Source of the DNA: Topomyia yanbarensis
Taxonomy: Eukaryota > Arthropoda > Insecta > Diptera > Culicidae
DNA: 64,000 nucleotides
Reading direction: 5' to 3'
NCBI RefSeq assembly: GCF_030247195.1
Contig: NC_080671.1
Coordinates: forward strand, 209,439,993-209,503,992
The notes under the pieces are model-generated. The model saw only the letters and a program-made list of their open reading frames with translations. It was not told the DNA's origin and made no database searches. The translations under genes were made by a program, and so were the position numbers. Of the stretch, positions 22,804 through 33,311 are shown piece by piece; position 1 is the first letter of the stretch; the number at the start of each line of letters is the position of its first letter.

Positions 22804-23455
22804 ATGTCTGGGTCCTCCCAGAAAGACCGTGTGCCAAATATTAAAAAATAAACGAAAAAGGGTGACGGGTGCATAATGCCAATGAGGAAAAAAGCAATTA
22901 CCTCCGCCGATAACAATGATGATTGCCTACTTCAAAGCCTTTCGAACTGAACTTTCGACGTTCCTTCCGGACGTGAAAGCCTCTTTTCAGATTGGCCCAA
23001 GAGGAGAATGTCGAATTACAACGGCGGACTTTATTGGCCACAAACAACTACTCCAGTATCTTACGGAGAAGTTATATAAATTTTATTCATATGATTTCAA
23101 GACAGATAGACCATTCAAGGCTGTCTTGAAAGTTGAAGGGTTACCGCAAAGTCAAAGTTTGGATGAAATATCCAACGAATTTAAAAATTTACTAGGTTTT
23201 TCTCCTTCACAAGCTATTCTAATGAAGAGAAAGGTTAGCGGCGCTAACACGCTAGTACCGTAGGTGCCAAGGCTTTGGTCAAAGCAGAAAAAGGGATTTT
23301 TAGATTCCAAATGTATGATATGTGGTGAAAAATCATATACAAAAGATACTTGTCCGAAGAAAAAATCACAAAAAGTTTCAAATGCGCTAATTGTAGCGAA
23401 AATCATAAATCGAATTTCGTACCTTCTTGCTTAGTCGATGTGACGGTTTAACCAC
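22804..23455 (+). pseudogene. Jockey-clade (Juan-like) ORF1 fragment
   Basis: ORF1 starts at ATG 22,804, but the frame is broken by a TAA after 15 codons and by a frameshift near 22,950. The main open stretch (22,916-23,263) holds a PRE/C2HC-type region: RPFKAVLKVEGLPQS, then a DEISNEF...LGFSPSQAILMKRK stretch. Downstream, in broken frames, come two zinc knuckles (CMICGEKSYTKDTC and CANCSENHKSN), the usual C-terminal layout of jockey ORF1 nucleic-acid-binding proteins. ORF2 is not visible after it. Mosquito Juan elements are the closest family I know, by style only. Confidence 0.7.
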
Positions 23456-23640
23456 CGTAAGATGACGATGTTGGGCTAGTGTGCCGCTTGGAAATCTGTA
23501 CGTTCTGTCGGTTAACTGCTCCCACCACTTGGGAGATGCACGTCGATTCCCCGCAGCGAGAGGTATCAAGTCGTATCCTTGCTGAACGTGATGGTGAGGA
23601 ATTCGGGGTACTTCGGTTCGTTCCAGAGTATAGACGACTA

Positions 23641-24881
23641 GGGGAGACTGAGGAGACTTGATCCCCGGGGAGACTTGATCCCATCATTGTAACTCAAAGG
23701 CGGATCAGAATACATTAATCGAATATACTATAAAGTTGCGTAGTTTTATCTAAACATAAATTTCATTAACACTTTAATTGGACTTTTGTGTAACCGATTT
23801 TTTACCGATTTAAAAAAAAGTCTCAGAAGAACTGAAGAAGATTTATTTTTCAAATTTTCAAACTTTTATAAAATTGATAAAATCACCCACTACATACTCT
23901 ACTTTTGCATACAGAATTACAGGAGAATGTCAATTATATGAATACGTTATGATTGAGCTGATTCTTTTGTTCAACTATATTTTTACTAAAGTTTGCTGAA
24001 ATAACAGACATAACACTCAAAAACAAAGCTTCGCCCGCTTTAACGGTCATTTTAAATATATTTGTAGTTGGGACTGTGGCCACATTTGAAATTATGGCAC
24101 CACTGACATATGAACAAGCACGTGGGGGATAGACCACTAGTGAAAAATTGTTACCAAACCTGAGGGGCAACACACACGTAAATGAGTGTTTGGGACTGTG
24201 AATAAAAGGTGGAGCTAGTGTTCTGGGAAAATTGTCGGATCAATGTTTTTTGAGGGAATTCCCTCATAGTGTTATGTCTGTTAGTCTGTGCTATGGGTTC
24301 ACTTGATCCCTTCAAATTCGTGGAGATTTGATCCCCTTCGCCATACTTCATACACACCACTGAAAATAACCAAATTCACACCAGAACAATTGAAGTCATT
24401 GTTGTCATAAAAAAAATGTCAAAAATGAACGCTTCATCGTAAAGAAACTGTAATTGTTTACTACAGTATACGTAGCAACCATTCATCCCACATTATCGCA
24501 ATACCATTTGAGTCAATGCGTTGAGCAAAGATGGCAGATGCTACTCTAACTAAAAGCTTCAGATGGGTTGGATGACAGTAGAAACAGGGCAAAAATAGGC
24601 TTATTACCCTACATGCACTTATAAACACGTTTGCATAAAGGAATCAAGTGTCCCCAAATTAGGGATCGAGTCTCCACTAATCTAAGAACTTTCCATTTTT
24701 TTGTTGTTTTCCAGAAATGCTCATAGCTCATGTCCAGTATAATATTTTCATGTAATTTTTTTTATGATTATTAGTTATCCCTAGAAACAATATAAAACTA
24801 CAAAAAAATACATAGTTTTTTATCATTCCACGGAGTTGGACTGAAAAATAAAAAAGGGGATCAAGTCTCCTCAGTCTCCCC
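23641..24881. mobile_element. TA-flanked element with GGGGAGACTGAGGAGACTTG ends
   Basis: A perfect 26-bp inverted repeat (GGGGAGACTGAGGAGACTTG then ATCCCC) is flanked by TA at 23,639-23,640 and 24,882-24,883. The inner TIR core GGAGACTTGATCCC recurs inside as ACTTGATCCC (24,300), GGAGATTTGATCCCC (24,322) and diverged forms near 24,640-24,680. Length is 1,241 bp including a nested MITE at 23,995-24,290. No transposase ORF. Confidence 0.85.
23995..24290. mobile_element. 7-bp-TSD MITE family CACAGACTAACAGACATAAC, copy A
   Basis: The right end is intact (ATGTCTGTTAGTCTGTG, 24,274-24,290). At the left end the outer eight bases have decayed, leaving AACAGACATAACACT. The interior matches copies B-D, including TATTTGTAGTTGGGACTGTG and GGGGGATAGACCACTAGTGA. 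It lies inside the TA element at 23,641. No target duplication is readable. Confidence 0.8.
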
Positions 24882-24883
24882 TA

Positions 24884-25167
24884 CCGTACCGTACCTGTTA
24901 CTGAAAGCTGGGCCCTGCTGGGGCTGTGGTGTGGTCCCGGTGGATGGTAGATTCAGGCGTATCACACTCACTATTCTGATCCCGTGGGTTCTCGAAGAAA
25001 ACAGGCACTACGGCGATTTCCACTAACTTGATATTACTTTTTCACGGCACAAGTTACTCTTTAGCCGCCGTCCTCAAACAGGTTTTCGAGTAGGACTCCC
25101 TTTTTCCCGTTCGTTATCTTTGATGATCTATCATCGACTGACTTTTTTCCAAATCCTCACTTACCAT
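24884..25167. other. Unassigned flank between two elements
   Basis: About 280 bp with no gene or repeat that I recognise. With 23,456-23,640 it forms the sequence into which the TA element inserted. Confidence 0.4.
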
Positions 25168-25380
25168 CAGGGTTGTTAATCGGTAATTAATCGTCATCGT
25201 CGATAACGTTAACCACCCGTCAACGTCATCGGAAACTCCGTTAACGATAATGTATCGTCGGATTCATTGTCATCGTCGATAATTCATCGGCGGTTATCGC
25301 GATACATTTTGCGTTACTTTCCCGTTTATTGGAGTTAAAGTTGATACGGTTAACTTTCAATTGTTTAGAAATATATAACT

Positions 25381-25794
25381 ATTGAAGGACATGTTGTAGG
25401 CAGTTAAAAATCAATAGTTTTGGAAATTTTTTATGCACAGGGGGGATCCTACGATGTGTCAAAATGGAATGTTTTGTCAACTTTTAGGGAGAGTTTTATA
25501 TTGAAGGGAAAGATATTGACATTTGAAAATCAATAGTTTTGGTTCATTTTCAATACACAGGGGGTTCGACGATGTGGAATGGAATTTTTTCAGCTTTTGG
25601 GGAAAGTTTATTACATTGAAGAAGTTATTGGTAAGTGAAAATCAATAGTTTTGGGCATTTTCAATGTACCGTGGGTGCGTCAAAATAGAAATATTTTCAA
25701 CTTTTCGCGAACTTTTTATATTGAAGGGCAGGTTGTTGGCAGTTGAAAATCGATAGTTTTGGACATTTTCAATTCACAGGAGGATCCACCAGTA
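25381..25794 (+). repeat. Diverged satellite repeats, left arm
   Basis: Roughly four units of 105-119 bp beginning GAAGG(G/A). Each contains AAAATCAATAGTTTTGG or a close form, a CACAGGGGG-like stretch and TTTTCAACTTTT or a close form. The architecture matches the 117-bp satellite at 6-20 kb, but identity is clearly lower. Confidence 0.8.
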
Positions 25795-26899
25795 CACAGT
25801 GTTTCCAAAGTGGCAAAAAGGCGAAAGAAATTCGTTGAACCACGAAAAACATTTTTTTAGCTATAGTGTCTTCAGCAAAGTTTTTTTATATTTTTTTTGC
25901 ATTCAAAAAGAATTAGTTGGGTGATTTATCCCTCTAAAGCTGAGAAGCAAGTTTTTGTTTGGTCATTTAGGAAAATAAAAAAAACCTTAATTGGCAAAGT
26001 TGTTGAGAATATCTTAAGTATTAACATCGCTGAAGAGACTATGTGTCTATCTGTTGATTTTGATTTACATTTGTGGAGATTTCTTTGATATACCCCTGAA
26101 AATTATCTTTTTCAAAATACTTTACCTGGTAATTTTGTAGAATTTCAAAATGTTCCAAGATTTTGTTCAGCTTAAGAAAACTCAGAATTTTTGTAATGTA
26201 AGTTTATTTGTATCTCTTACAACTTAGAAGTTATCAAATGTTTTAGTGTCCAAAAGGTAATATTTTTGTATGGAAGCCGCAAATTTCCGCAGACGAATAC
26301 CAATACGAATCTGTAAAACAAACACAATTAAAATCGTTTGGTGGGCTCCAGCCTACGTTCAAGTCAAATTCGAGTAAATTCCTTCTTTAGCATATTTTGC
26401 TTATCTTAGAGATGCAAAATATACAAAAATAATAATACTGTACTGTAAGACCTCCTTAAGGGAAATTTTTACTAAATGATCAGAATGGGTTATGAGGATT
26501 TGTCTAAACTAAAACTCTATTATTAGGCCGTTCATAAATTACACTACATATTTAAGGGTAAAAGAAGGAAGCATGAAGCGTCTTGTTACATAGTGGAGAG
26601 AAGAAACGGAGGCGCTAAAAGCTTCCCAACTAGAAAAGCAAATCAAACATTGGAAATATGTATATTCTCCTTTTTAAAATCCAAAATCTTCTAGTTTAAA
26701 TTAACATTATAATAAAATCTGTTAATCACCACTTAAATGTGTAGTGTAATTTGTTACTGGCCTAATAGAAGTGGTTTAGTAGATTTTTCAATATATGTTT
26801 TTGCGTGCTAAAAATTATTAATTACACAATAGCCCAACATTTGTTTTCTTCATGGTCAAAACAATTTTGATCACCTTTTTGCCGCTTGGAAACACTGTG
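25795..26899. mobile_element. CACAGTG-ended element, possibly Transib-like
   Basis: Inverted ends CACAGTGTTTCCAAAGTGGC (left) and CACAGTGTTTCCAAGCGGCA (right), with similarity continuing through AAAAAGG. It lies between the two satellite arms. The 5-bp flanks CAGTA and CACCT agree at only 3 of 5 positions, so the superfamily is uncertain. No transposase ORF; the 63-codon ORF at 25,897 is unremarkable. Confidence 0.55.
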
Positions 26900-27160
26900 C
26901 ACCTGGGACTCTTCTGTGCACCAACTTACTCGAAAAGTTGAAAAAAATCCATTTTGGCACATCGTCGAACCCTTCTGCATATTGAAATGTCCAAAATTAT
27001 TGATTTTCAACTACCAACAACTTACCCTTCAATATAAAACACTTTCCCTAAAAGTTGAAAAAAAATCATTTTGACGCATCGTCAGACCCCGCTGTGCATA
27101 GAAAATGTCCAAAACTATTAATTTTCAGCTGCCAACAACATGTCCTTCAATAGGTATTTC
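26900..27160 (-). repeat. Diverged satellite repeats, right arm
   Basis: Two to three units in reverse orientation to the left arm (ATTGATTTTCAACTACCAAC, AAAAGTTGAAAAAA, GACGCATCGTC), ending near 27,160. Confidence 0.8.
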
Positions 27161-27192
27161 TTAACAATTGAAAGTAACGCAAAATGTATCGC

Positions 27193-27486
27193 CACAGACT
27201 AACAGACATAACACTATGAGAGAATTCCCTCAAAAAACATCGATCCGACAATTTTCCCAGAACACTAGCTCCACCTTTTATTCACAGTCCCAATCACTCA
27301 TTTACTGGTGGGTTACCCCTCAGGTTTGGGAACAATTTTTCACTAGTGGTCTATCCCCCATATGCTTGTTCATGTCAGTGGCGCCATAATTTCAAATGTG
27401 GCCACAGTCCCAACTACAAATATATTTAAAATGACCGTTAAAGCGGGCGAAGCTTTGTTTTTAAGTGTTATGTCTGTTAGTCTGTT
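27193..27486. mobile_element. 7-bp-TSD MITE family CACAGACTAACAGACATAAC, copy B
   Basis: Full-length, opposite in orientation to copy A. Flanks GTATCGC (27,186-27,192) and ATATCGC (27,487-27,493) match at 6 of 7 positions. The last base of the right end is T instead of G. Confidence 0.85.
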
Positions 27487-27648
27487 ATATCGCGATAACC
27501 GATGAAACGCCGATGACGATGAATACGACGATACAATTATCGACGATGACGATGAAAGCGACGATACATTATCGTTAACGAGTAACGCCGATAAATTATC
27601 GTGAAAAATGTATCGTATTAACAACCCTGGTCAATACACTGACAAAAT

Positions 27649-27820
27649 CGCCCAGTAAAGTTCAGCCGGAAATGAACTGGAATTCTGGCTGGTTCCAGCT
27701 CGTCCACGGGCTCCAGTGACACAACCGATTCTAACTAGAATCGGTTGTGTCACTGGAGCCGGAATACGAACTGGAACCAGCCAGAATTCCGGTTCATTTC
27801 CGGCTGAACTTTACTGGGCG
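27649..27820. repeat. 172-bp near-perfect palindrome (foldback)
   Basis: Begins CGCCCAGTAAAGTTCAGCCG and ends with its inverse. The arms pair almost completely and contain GGTTGTGTCACTGGAGCC near the centre. Probably a foldback MITE; the boundary duplication is unclear. Confidence 0.8.
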
Positions 27821-27850
27821 GGGGTAGACTGAATCAGGCACAGACAATAT

Positions 27851-28640
27851 CGCCCAGTGAGTACATTTTCTGGCAGAGACCGCTCTGCTAGATTTCTGTA
27901 AGTCTTGGTTTGGCAGCCCTGTCAGATTTCGGCGCGTATCCTGTCGGGTTAGTTGAGCTAGGACGAACTCGCGTTTTCCGGCAAATTTTGACAGGAACCG
28001 AGCTAAACCCTGGCATAACTCGTACATAAACTGTGTAAAGATCCTGGCAATTCCTAGCTGGTAGAATTTAGCACGAATCAAGCAAAACATCCCACTGAGA
28101 CGTCCAAAAAATTGTTTCAAAATCGTTCAACACGGGTCCAACGATGGACGTTCGTTGAACGGTTATTTGGACGTTGTCCAAATTCGTTCAACGAACGTCC
28201 TTCATTGGACGATTTTGAAACCAACCGTTCTTAGAGGGATCTGACAAAGATGTGGCAGGAACCGTACAGAGATCTTGGCCGTACATTTCTGGCTCGATTT
28301 TGGATAAAAGTTAGCAGCATCGGTTGGTTTAACTAGAGCACTCCAGTTAGAGTGTGGCCAAGAGGCCATGACGTATCCAAACGAACATGGAATTTGACGT
28401 ATACACAATAGAAATACTTCAAATTTCATGTTCGTTTGGATACGTCATGGCCTCTTGGCCACACTCTAACTAGAGTGCTCTATGTTTAACCGCTTCTGTC
28501 AGAAACGGTTGTTGCATTTGAGCGAATTCGTTGCCAGAATTCTCGCACAAATCGCGCAAAATGCTCGCAGAAACTCTGCCAATATCAATTTCGCTTTGCT
28601 CAACTTTTGCTAACTTTCTGCTTGCCACGCTGACCGGGCG
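27851..28640. mobile_element. Possible CGCCC-ended element with nested foldbacks
   Basis: Weak inverted ends CGCCCAGTGAG and CGCCCGGTCAG. It contains a palindromic stretch built from CGTTCAAC and GGACG motifs (28,108-28,235) and the foldback at 28,334. Its right part (28,512-28,636) is related to 32,850-32,957, supporting a repeated family. Limits are tentative. Confidence 0.35.
28334..28482. mobile_element. Foldback MITE, TAGAGCACTC ends
   Basis: About 64-bp inverted arms (TAGAGCACTCCAGTTAGAGT then GTGGCCAAGAGGCC and CGTATCCAAACGAACATG) surround a short loop. GTTTAAC occurs on both sides, offset by one base on the right, suggesting a 7-8 bp target duplication. Confidence 0.8.
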
Positions 28641-29877
28641 GACCGGGTCTTCCCTATATTTCTAAGTACTTCGATAATTATGTTTCTAGAATCATCCATT
28701 TCGTAAACTAGCATTCGGTGAAAAGGAAATCGTCGTACTGACGCTCTTCCTTTTTTCAAATCATCTATCTATTGCTTTTAACCCTTTCATGTCCAAAGAT
28801 TTTCTAGTGCATGTAGGGTTTCAAAACTATTTTTTCCTTGAAAACAGGGAGGTTAAGAAATACGAAATCTTTTTTCATAAAGATAGGAGCTTCCCTCGCA
28901 GCTGCTCAATTTCTACCTTCTAATGGTCTAATAATTATTCCCCTAGAATATTCGATTTGAAACAGATTTTGCGTAGTGACCGCAGAAATTGACGGAATTG
29001 ACGGACTGATTCGAATGGAATATGTCACTCGGGCCTCCGGGTCTGCGTTTAAAAGACGGTTTTCAGAGCAGTTTTCTATTGAGAAAGGCAAAACGTAAAT
29101 CGTACGAATAAGAGATAGCAAATAGGGGCACATTTTACACTTTTATAATGAGTGGCTCATGTCCCTTCAGATTTGACCGCACTTACCGCTTGATGACGTC
29201 CCAGTTTGATATTTCTTTTGAGTGATTTGAGAAAACTGAGAAAACAAAAATCGTCAACGCAGGCCTGGATACGGTTAAAGAAATATAAACAAATTTTGGT
29301 ATCCTCGCATCGTTGTCCGGAGCAGTTGGATATGTAATGATATTTATTATTTTTAATCTAGTCCTGTAATTTAATTCTATTTATCGAATCGTATATTTAA
29401 AGCATTGTCATCAATACCCCCAGGGTTGAAAAATTGATTCGGTTCTGTGACTAAATCTAAAGACTATGGCGTGCGGCATCGAAAAATTTATTCCGTGCAT
29501 TTTAGGTCGTCTTGTTTCAAACACCTATTAAATCTATCTAAAGGGTAAATGTTGCAAAATTACACAAACTAAACATTAAAAATCTGACACGTTTCATTTT
29601 GTAGATGATGATCGAGTTGCACTTTTTGTTGCCAACGAACGGAAAACAGCGACCAGCTGCTGCATTTGCTCTACCACCCGTTTTTTCTAAGAGATCAGAG
29701 ATGTGTATTTTCGCTCTGCAGTTTGTTGCTTTTAGCTAAATAGTTGAAGAAATTTTTCTCCTCAAAATATTTGGTAAGTAAATAAGAACAGTTTTGCATG
29801 TAATATAAGTTGTTATCGTGGGCGTGGAAACGACATTTATTCACTAATACTTGTGGATACACTGGAAGATAAACTAA
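28641..29877. other. Unassigned stretch, no gene recognised
   Basis: About 1.2 kb of AT-rich sequence. Short ORFs (for example 28,906-29,133 minus) show no recognisable domain. No inverted terminal repeats noticed. Confidence 0.4.
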
Positions 29878-30007
29878 TGGCGTTTTCGTTTTTGACTCTG
29901 CACTACACCAGTGTAGTCGGTGCTACACTAATTCAAACCCGAGGGTAATCAGTCTATCTCTTTTTTGCATTACACCGGTGTAGCACCAAGAAAAAACGAA
30001 AGCGCCA
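29878..30007. mobile_element. 130-bp foldback MITE with TAA duplication (PIF/Harbinger-like)
   Basis: Inverted ends TGGCGTTTTCGTTTTT / TGGCGCTTTCGTTTTTT with flanking TAA (29,875-29,877 and 30,008-30,010). The interior holds TACACCAGTGTAG and TACACCGGTGTAG hairpins. A 3-bp TWA target fits PIF/Harbinger. A decayed relative lies at 39,761. Confidence 0.7.
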
Positions 30008-30024
30008 TAAGACTAATTTAATTT

Positions 30025-30270
30025 CTACCACTTTTTATAGTTTATTTCTGCTGCCTCTGCACTCCTTGCTGTCGTTCGATTCCGTTCACGTGGCTTCAAT
30101 GTGCCGCCTCGTGGATCGTCAACTCGTTGGTAGCGAGCCGCGTGGCTTGTTTCGATATTCCACCTGTTGCTATGGGCCTTGGTTGCGTTTAGATGACTTC
30201 GCATCTGCGTGGTGACTTCAGGTATGGTTAAGATGATCGGTCGTGGTATAACGTATATATATAATAACAT
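30025..30270 (-). other. Unidentified 81-codon ORF
   Basis: A minus-strand frame with basic, Arg-rich composition (RYQRVDDPRGGTLKPRERNR) in a locally GC-richer patch. No known domain recognised. Possibly a relic of a larger coding sequence; low confidence that it is a gene. Confidence 0.2.
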
Positions 30271-30544
30271 TTTTTGCAGGAAACTATTCAGTCATGTCAA
30301 ACTGAGGCTTCCAATAGTCAACACCGGTGAAACAACGTCATTTCGGTTATTGACTTCAGATACATCGAGCAATACGGAACATTTGAACAAGACTGTAGCT
30401 TACCCGAGTTCTAAGCCACTACAATTCCATTTGACTTTAGTCATACCGGCTGGAATATAATATAGAATTCTGGCTGTCTAAGAGACAAGTATTTTAATTG
30501 TGCATTCATTATTTTTTTGTTTTTTTGTTGGTGATTAATTCATT

Positions 30545-30662
30545 TCAAATATATTTGTAGTTGGGACTGTGGCCACATTTGCAATTAGGGCGCCACTGAC
30601 ATGAGCAAGCGTATGGGGGATAGACCACTAGTGAATAATTGTTCTTAAACTTGAGGGGTAAC
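30545..30662. mobile_element. Fragment of the CACAGACTAACAGAC MITE (copy E)
   Basis: Matches the interior of copies A-D (ATATTTGTAGTTGGGACTGT through GGGGTAACC) but lacks both ends. The 117-bp minisatellite begins immediately after it. Confidence 0.75.
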
Positions 30663-30667
30663 CACCC

Positions 30668-31815
30668 ATATTGATGGTGGTTTTAAGTGTTTTGTGGTAA
30701 CCGGAAGCCACCATCTTGGATTTCAAAATGACGCCAATAATCAATTTTCACTTTCTACTAATTACTACCTTTCAAATGACCCTCATATTGATGGTGGTTT
30801 TCAGCGTTTTGTGGTAACCGGAAGCCGCCATCTTGGTTTTCAAAATGGCACCAATCATCGGTTTTTATCTTCTACTAAGTACTACCTTTGAAATGACACC
30901 CATATTGATGGTGGTTTTCAGTGTTTTATTGTAACAGGAAGCCGCCATCTTGGATTTCAAAATGGCGCCAATCATCAATTTTCGCCTTCTAACAATTACT
31001 ACCTTTCAAATGACCCTCATATTGATGGTGGTTTTTAGTGTTTTGTGGTAACCGGAAGCCGCCATCTTGGATCTCAAAATGGCACCAATCATCGATTTTT
31101 ATCTTCTACTAATTACTAACTTTGAAATGACACCCATATTGATGGTGGTTTTTAGTGTTTCGTGGTAACCGAATACCGCCATCTTGGATTTCAAAATGGC
31201 GCAAATCATCAATTTTCGCCTTCTACTAATTATTACCACAGAGAACAGACATCCATCTTCAGCATTCAACTTGTGTAAAATCTCTAACGGTTTCGAAGGT
31301 AGTTTGGATATCTAAACCAGGTGCGCTACTGTCGTCATGTTTTTTTTTGTGGCTGAGTGCGACAGAATTGACAGCGGTTATTCCTCTACCCAGTCAAACT
31401 AGTCCGGAACCGATTCGGACTTCCAGCATGAATTCCAGCTCAAATGCGTCAACCGATAGAGTCAGAATCGATTGTTTTCTTTGAGCTAGATTCCATGCTG
31501 AATCCATCCAGGATTTCGAACCGGTTCCGGAATCGATTTGACGGATAGTTGGGATAGGTTGGTGTGGCGGCGCTAGTGTTTTTAGTATATTAATTCAAAT
31601 GTTTACACACGTTTTTTAAATATTTTTGTTCGATCATGGATGTCTGTTCTCTGTGTTATTACCGTTTAAATGATAGCCATATTGATGGTAGTTTCAAGTG
31701 TTTTGTGGTAACCGGAAGCCACCATCTTGGATTTCAAAATAGCGCCAATCATCAATTTACAGCTTCTACGAATGGCTACTTTTCAAATGATACCCATATT
31801 GATGGTTGTTCTTAG
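30668..31815. repeat. 117-bp minisatellite, 7 units, with one insertion
   Basis: ATATTGATGGTGGTTTT marks units at 30,668, 30,785, 30,902, 31,019, 31,136, 31,679 and 31,796. All steps are exactly 117 bp once the 419-bp element and its 7-bp duplication are subtracted. Other landmarks: GTGGTAACCGGAAGCCGCCA, TCTTGGATTTCAAAATGGCG. Unrelated by eye to the 6-20 kb satellite although the period is the same. Confidence 0.95.
31237..31655. mobile_element. 7-bp-TSD element CACAGAGAACAGACATCC inside the minisatellite
   Basis: Inverted ends CACAGAGAACAGACATCCAT / CACAGAGAACAGACATCCAT with flanking TTATTAC (31,230-31,236 and 31,656-31,662). Removing 426 bp restores the 117-bp period exactly, confirming the limits. 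The interior (about 31,390-31,550) is itself a foldback with AACCGGTTC-type arms, probably a nested element. Confidence 0.9.
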
Positions 31816-31848
31816 TGCGAATGCCAAACATCCATATAATATATATTG

Positions 31849-32085
31849 GAAGCCTAAATTTTGGGTTATCCGAACGTTACAGAAATTTTGGGTTATTCGC
31901 TCGTTATAAATTTTAGGTTATGCGCTCAGTACTCAAAGTTTGGGTTATCCGCTCTTTACTCAAATTTTGGGTTATCCGCTCAGTACTCAAATTTTCGGTT
32001 ATCAGCTCAGAACTCAAATTTTGGGTTATCCGCTCAGTACTCAAATGTTGGGTTGTCCGCTCGTTACTCAAATTTTGGGTTATTT
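31849..32085. repeat. 27-bp minisatellite, about 9 units
   Basis: Units of the form TTGGGTTATCCGCTCAGTAC then TCAAATT repeat every 27 bp (for example 31,941, 31,968, 31,995). All three forward frames stay open because 27 is divisible by three and the unit has no stop. Not regarded as a gene. Confidence 0.9.
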
Positions 32086-32119
32086 CATTGTTATTTCGAC
32101 GTCAACATTTCATAAGGCA

Positions 32120-32997
32120 TTATATACAATATGCTCATGTTGAGAAAATGGCGTCCGAAAAATTACCACGTATTTTATATTCCCATTTATGAACAGGAGC
32201 TTGATTTAAGGACCAAACAACTCAATGCCGTGTTAAATTAACCATTCTTTCCGAATAATATAATAGATTTATTAAAAAAATTGTATTTTGAACGTTTTTT
32301 GTAGATAAATGTTTTGGTCCCTTTTGAAACATCGCACTGGTTTTGTGCCCTCTCCCATCATCCCTTTTCGGTGAGACGTTAGCTTATAGTGCGTGCGGGT
32401 GAGCCCTTTTGTTTACAGCAAATGATTATGTGACGTTTATTTTGATCCCTTTCTTGGTGTTGCGATGTTTTTGTTCCCTTTTCAAGTATAGTCTTTTTCA
32501 TTAAGAAAAGGGCCCATAAACAAATTTTTCCGTTTTGTTGTTTGGTGTTTATGAGCCCTTAATTTTTGAGGGGAAGTGAAAGGGAACATAAGCAAAACAA
32601 GTTATTTTGCTTATGTGCCTTTTCGATAATCCATTATTTCCCCAACAGCCAGGCTTCAGAATCGGCTTATTTAAGGTATGTATAAAGCTTTGTTAGTGTC
32701 CATTTGAAGTAAGTATTTACCGGAATTGTTTACGTTTTGTTTATCGGCCCATTTGAAATGTTCTCGTCGATTTATTTACTTTACTGTTTATTTACTGTTA
32801 CTTGTTTGGGTAGGTTTCTACCCAAAATTAGGTAACGGCTGGTAAGCGTGTAGCATTTGAGCGAATTCTCTGCCAGAATTCTCGCACAAAATGCTATCAG
32901 AAAGTCCGCTTTGCTCGACTTCTGCTAACTTTCTGCTAGAGCACGGTGACTGGGTACCATTCTTTTTTGAAAGTTTATGACATCTGTCAATCGACCC
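32120..32997. other. Unassigned; CCCTTTT/AAAGGG-rich stretch and a shared repeat
   Basis: 32,310-32,640 holds many CCCTTTTS and AAAAGGG strings in both orientations around a hairpin-like centre (TTATGAGCCC / GGGCCCATAAA), suggesting a foldback element I cannot delimit. 32,850-32,957 is related to 28,512-28,636. No gene. Confidence 0.4.
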
Positions 32998-33311
32998 CAG
33001 GGATGCCAGGTGCACAGATTTATCTGTGTTTCACAGATTTTCCAAATGCTGCACAGATTTCAAAAACTGCACAGATTTCCACAGTTTTCTGTTTTTACGC
33101 ACAGATATCCACAGCTTTCTTCTAGAATGCACAGATTAGCACAGATTTCTCAATTTTTTACCTTGCGCTTAATTTTAGACTCGCGCAAAAACTCAAAAAA
33201 ATGGTTACCACATCTTTTCAGCCAAATTTGTACGTTTTCCGTGACACCGATAGACACAGATTTTTAAATGGGCCGCGCACAGATTTTTCAAAATATCACC
33301 TGGCATCCCTG
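32998..33311. mobile_element. hAT MITE CAGGGATGCCAGGTG, with CACAGAT repeats
   Basis: Inverted ends CAGGGATGCCAGGTG with a perfect 8-bp duplication ATCGACCC (32,990-32,997 and 33,312-33,319). The interior is packed with GCACAGATT / CACAGATATC units. Length 314 bp. It cuts the 3' part of the broken coding locus at 33.3-34.1 kb. Confidence 0.9.

Larger units (their letters stand above)
25168..27629. mobile_element. Composite CAGGGTTGTTAA-ended element with satellite arms
   Basis: Inverted ends CAGGGTTGTTAAT are followed on both sides by about 150 bp of CGATGA, GATAA and TTATCG motifs in inverted orientation. Inside them, forward (25,381-25,794) and reverse (26,900-27,160) repeats of about 105-119 bp share landmarks with the 117-bp satellite (GAAAATCAATAGTTTTGG, TTTTCAACTTTT). 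The centre holds a CACAGTG-ended element, and a MITE sits in the right arm. CAGGG ends suggest hAT, but the flanks (CTTACCAT and GTCAATAC) show no duplication. Confidence 0.6.

Noticed and set aside
31861..32192. Three overlapping plus-strand ORFs of 67-90 codons with 9-residue repeats
   Set aside because: All three frames are open across a 27-bp minisatellite, which is a property of the repeat, not evidence for a protein.
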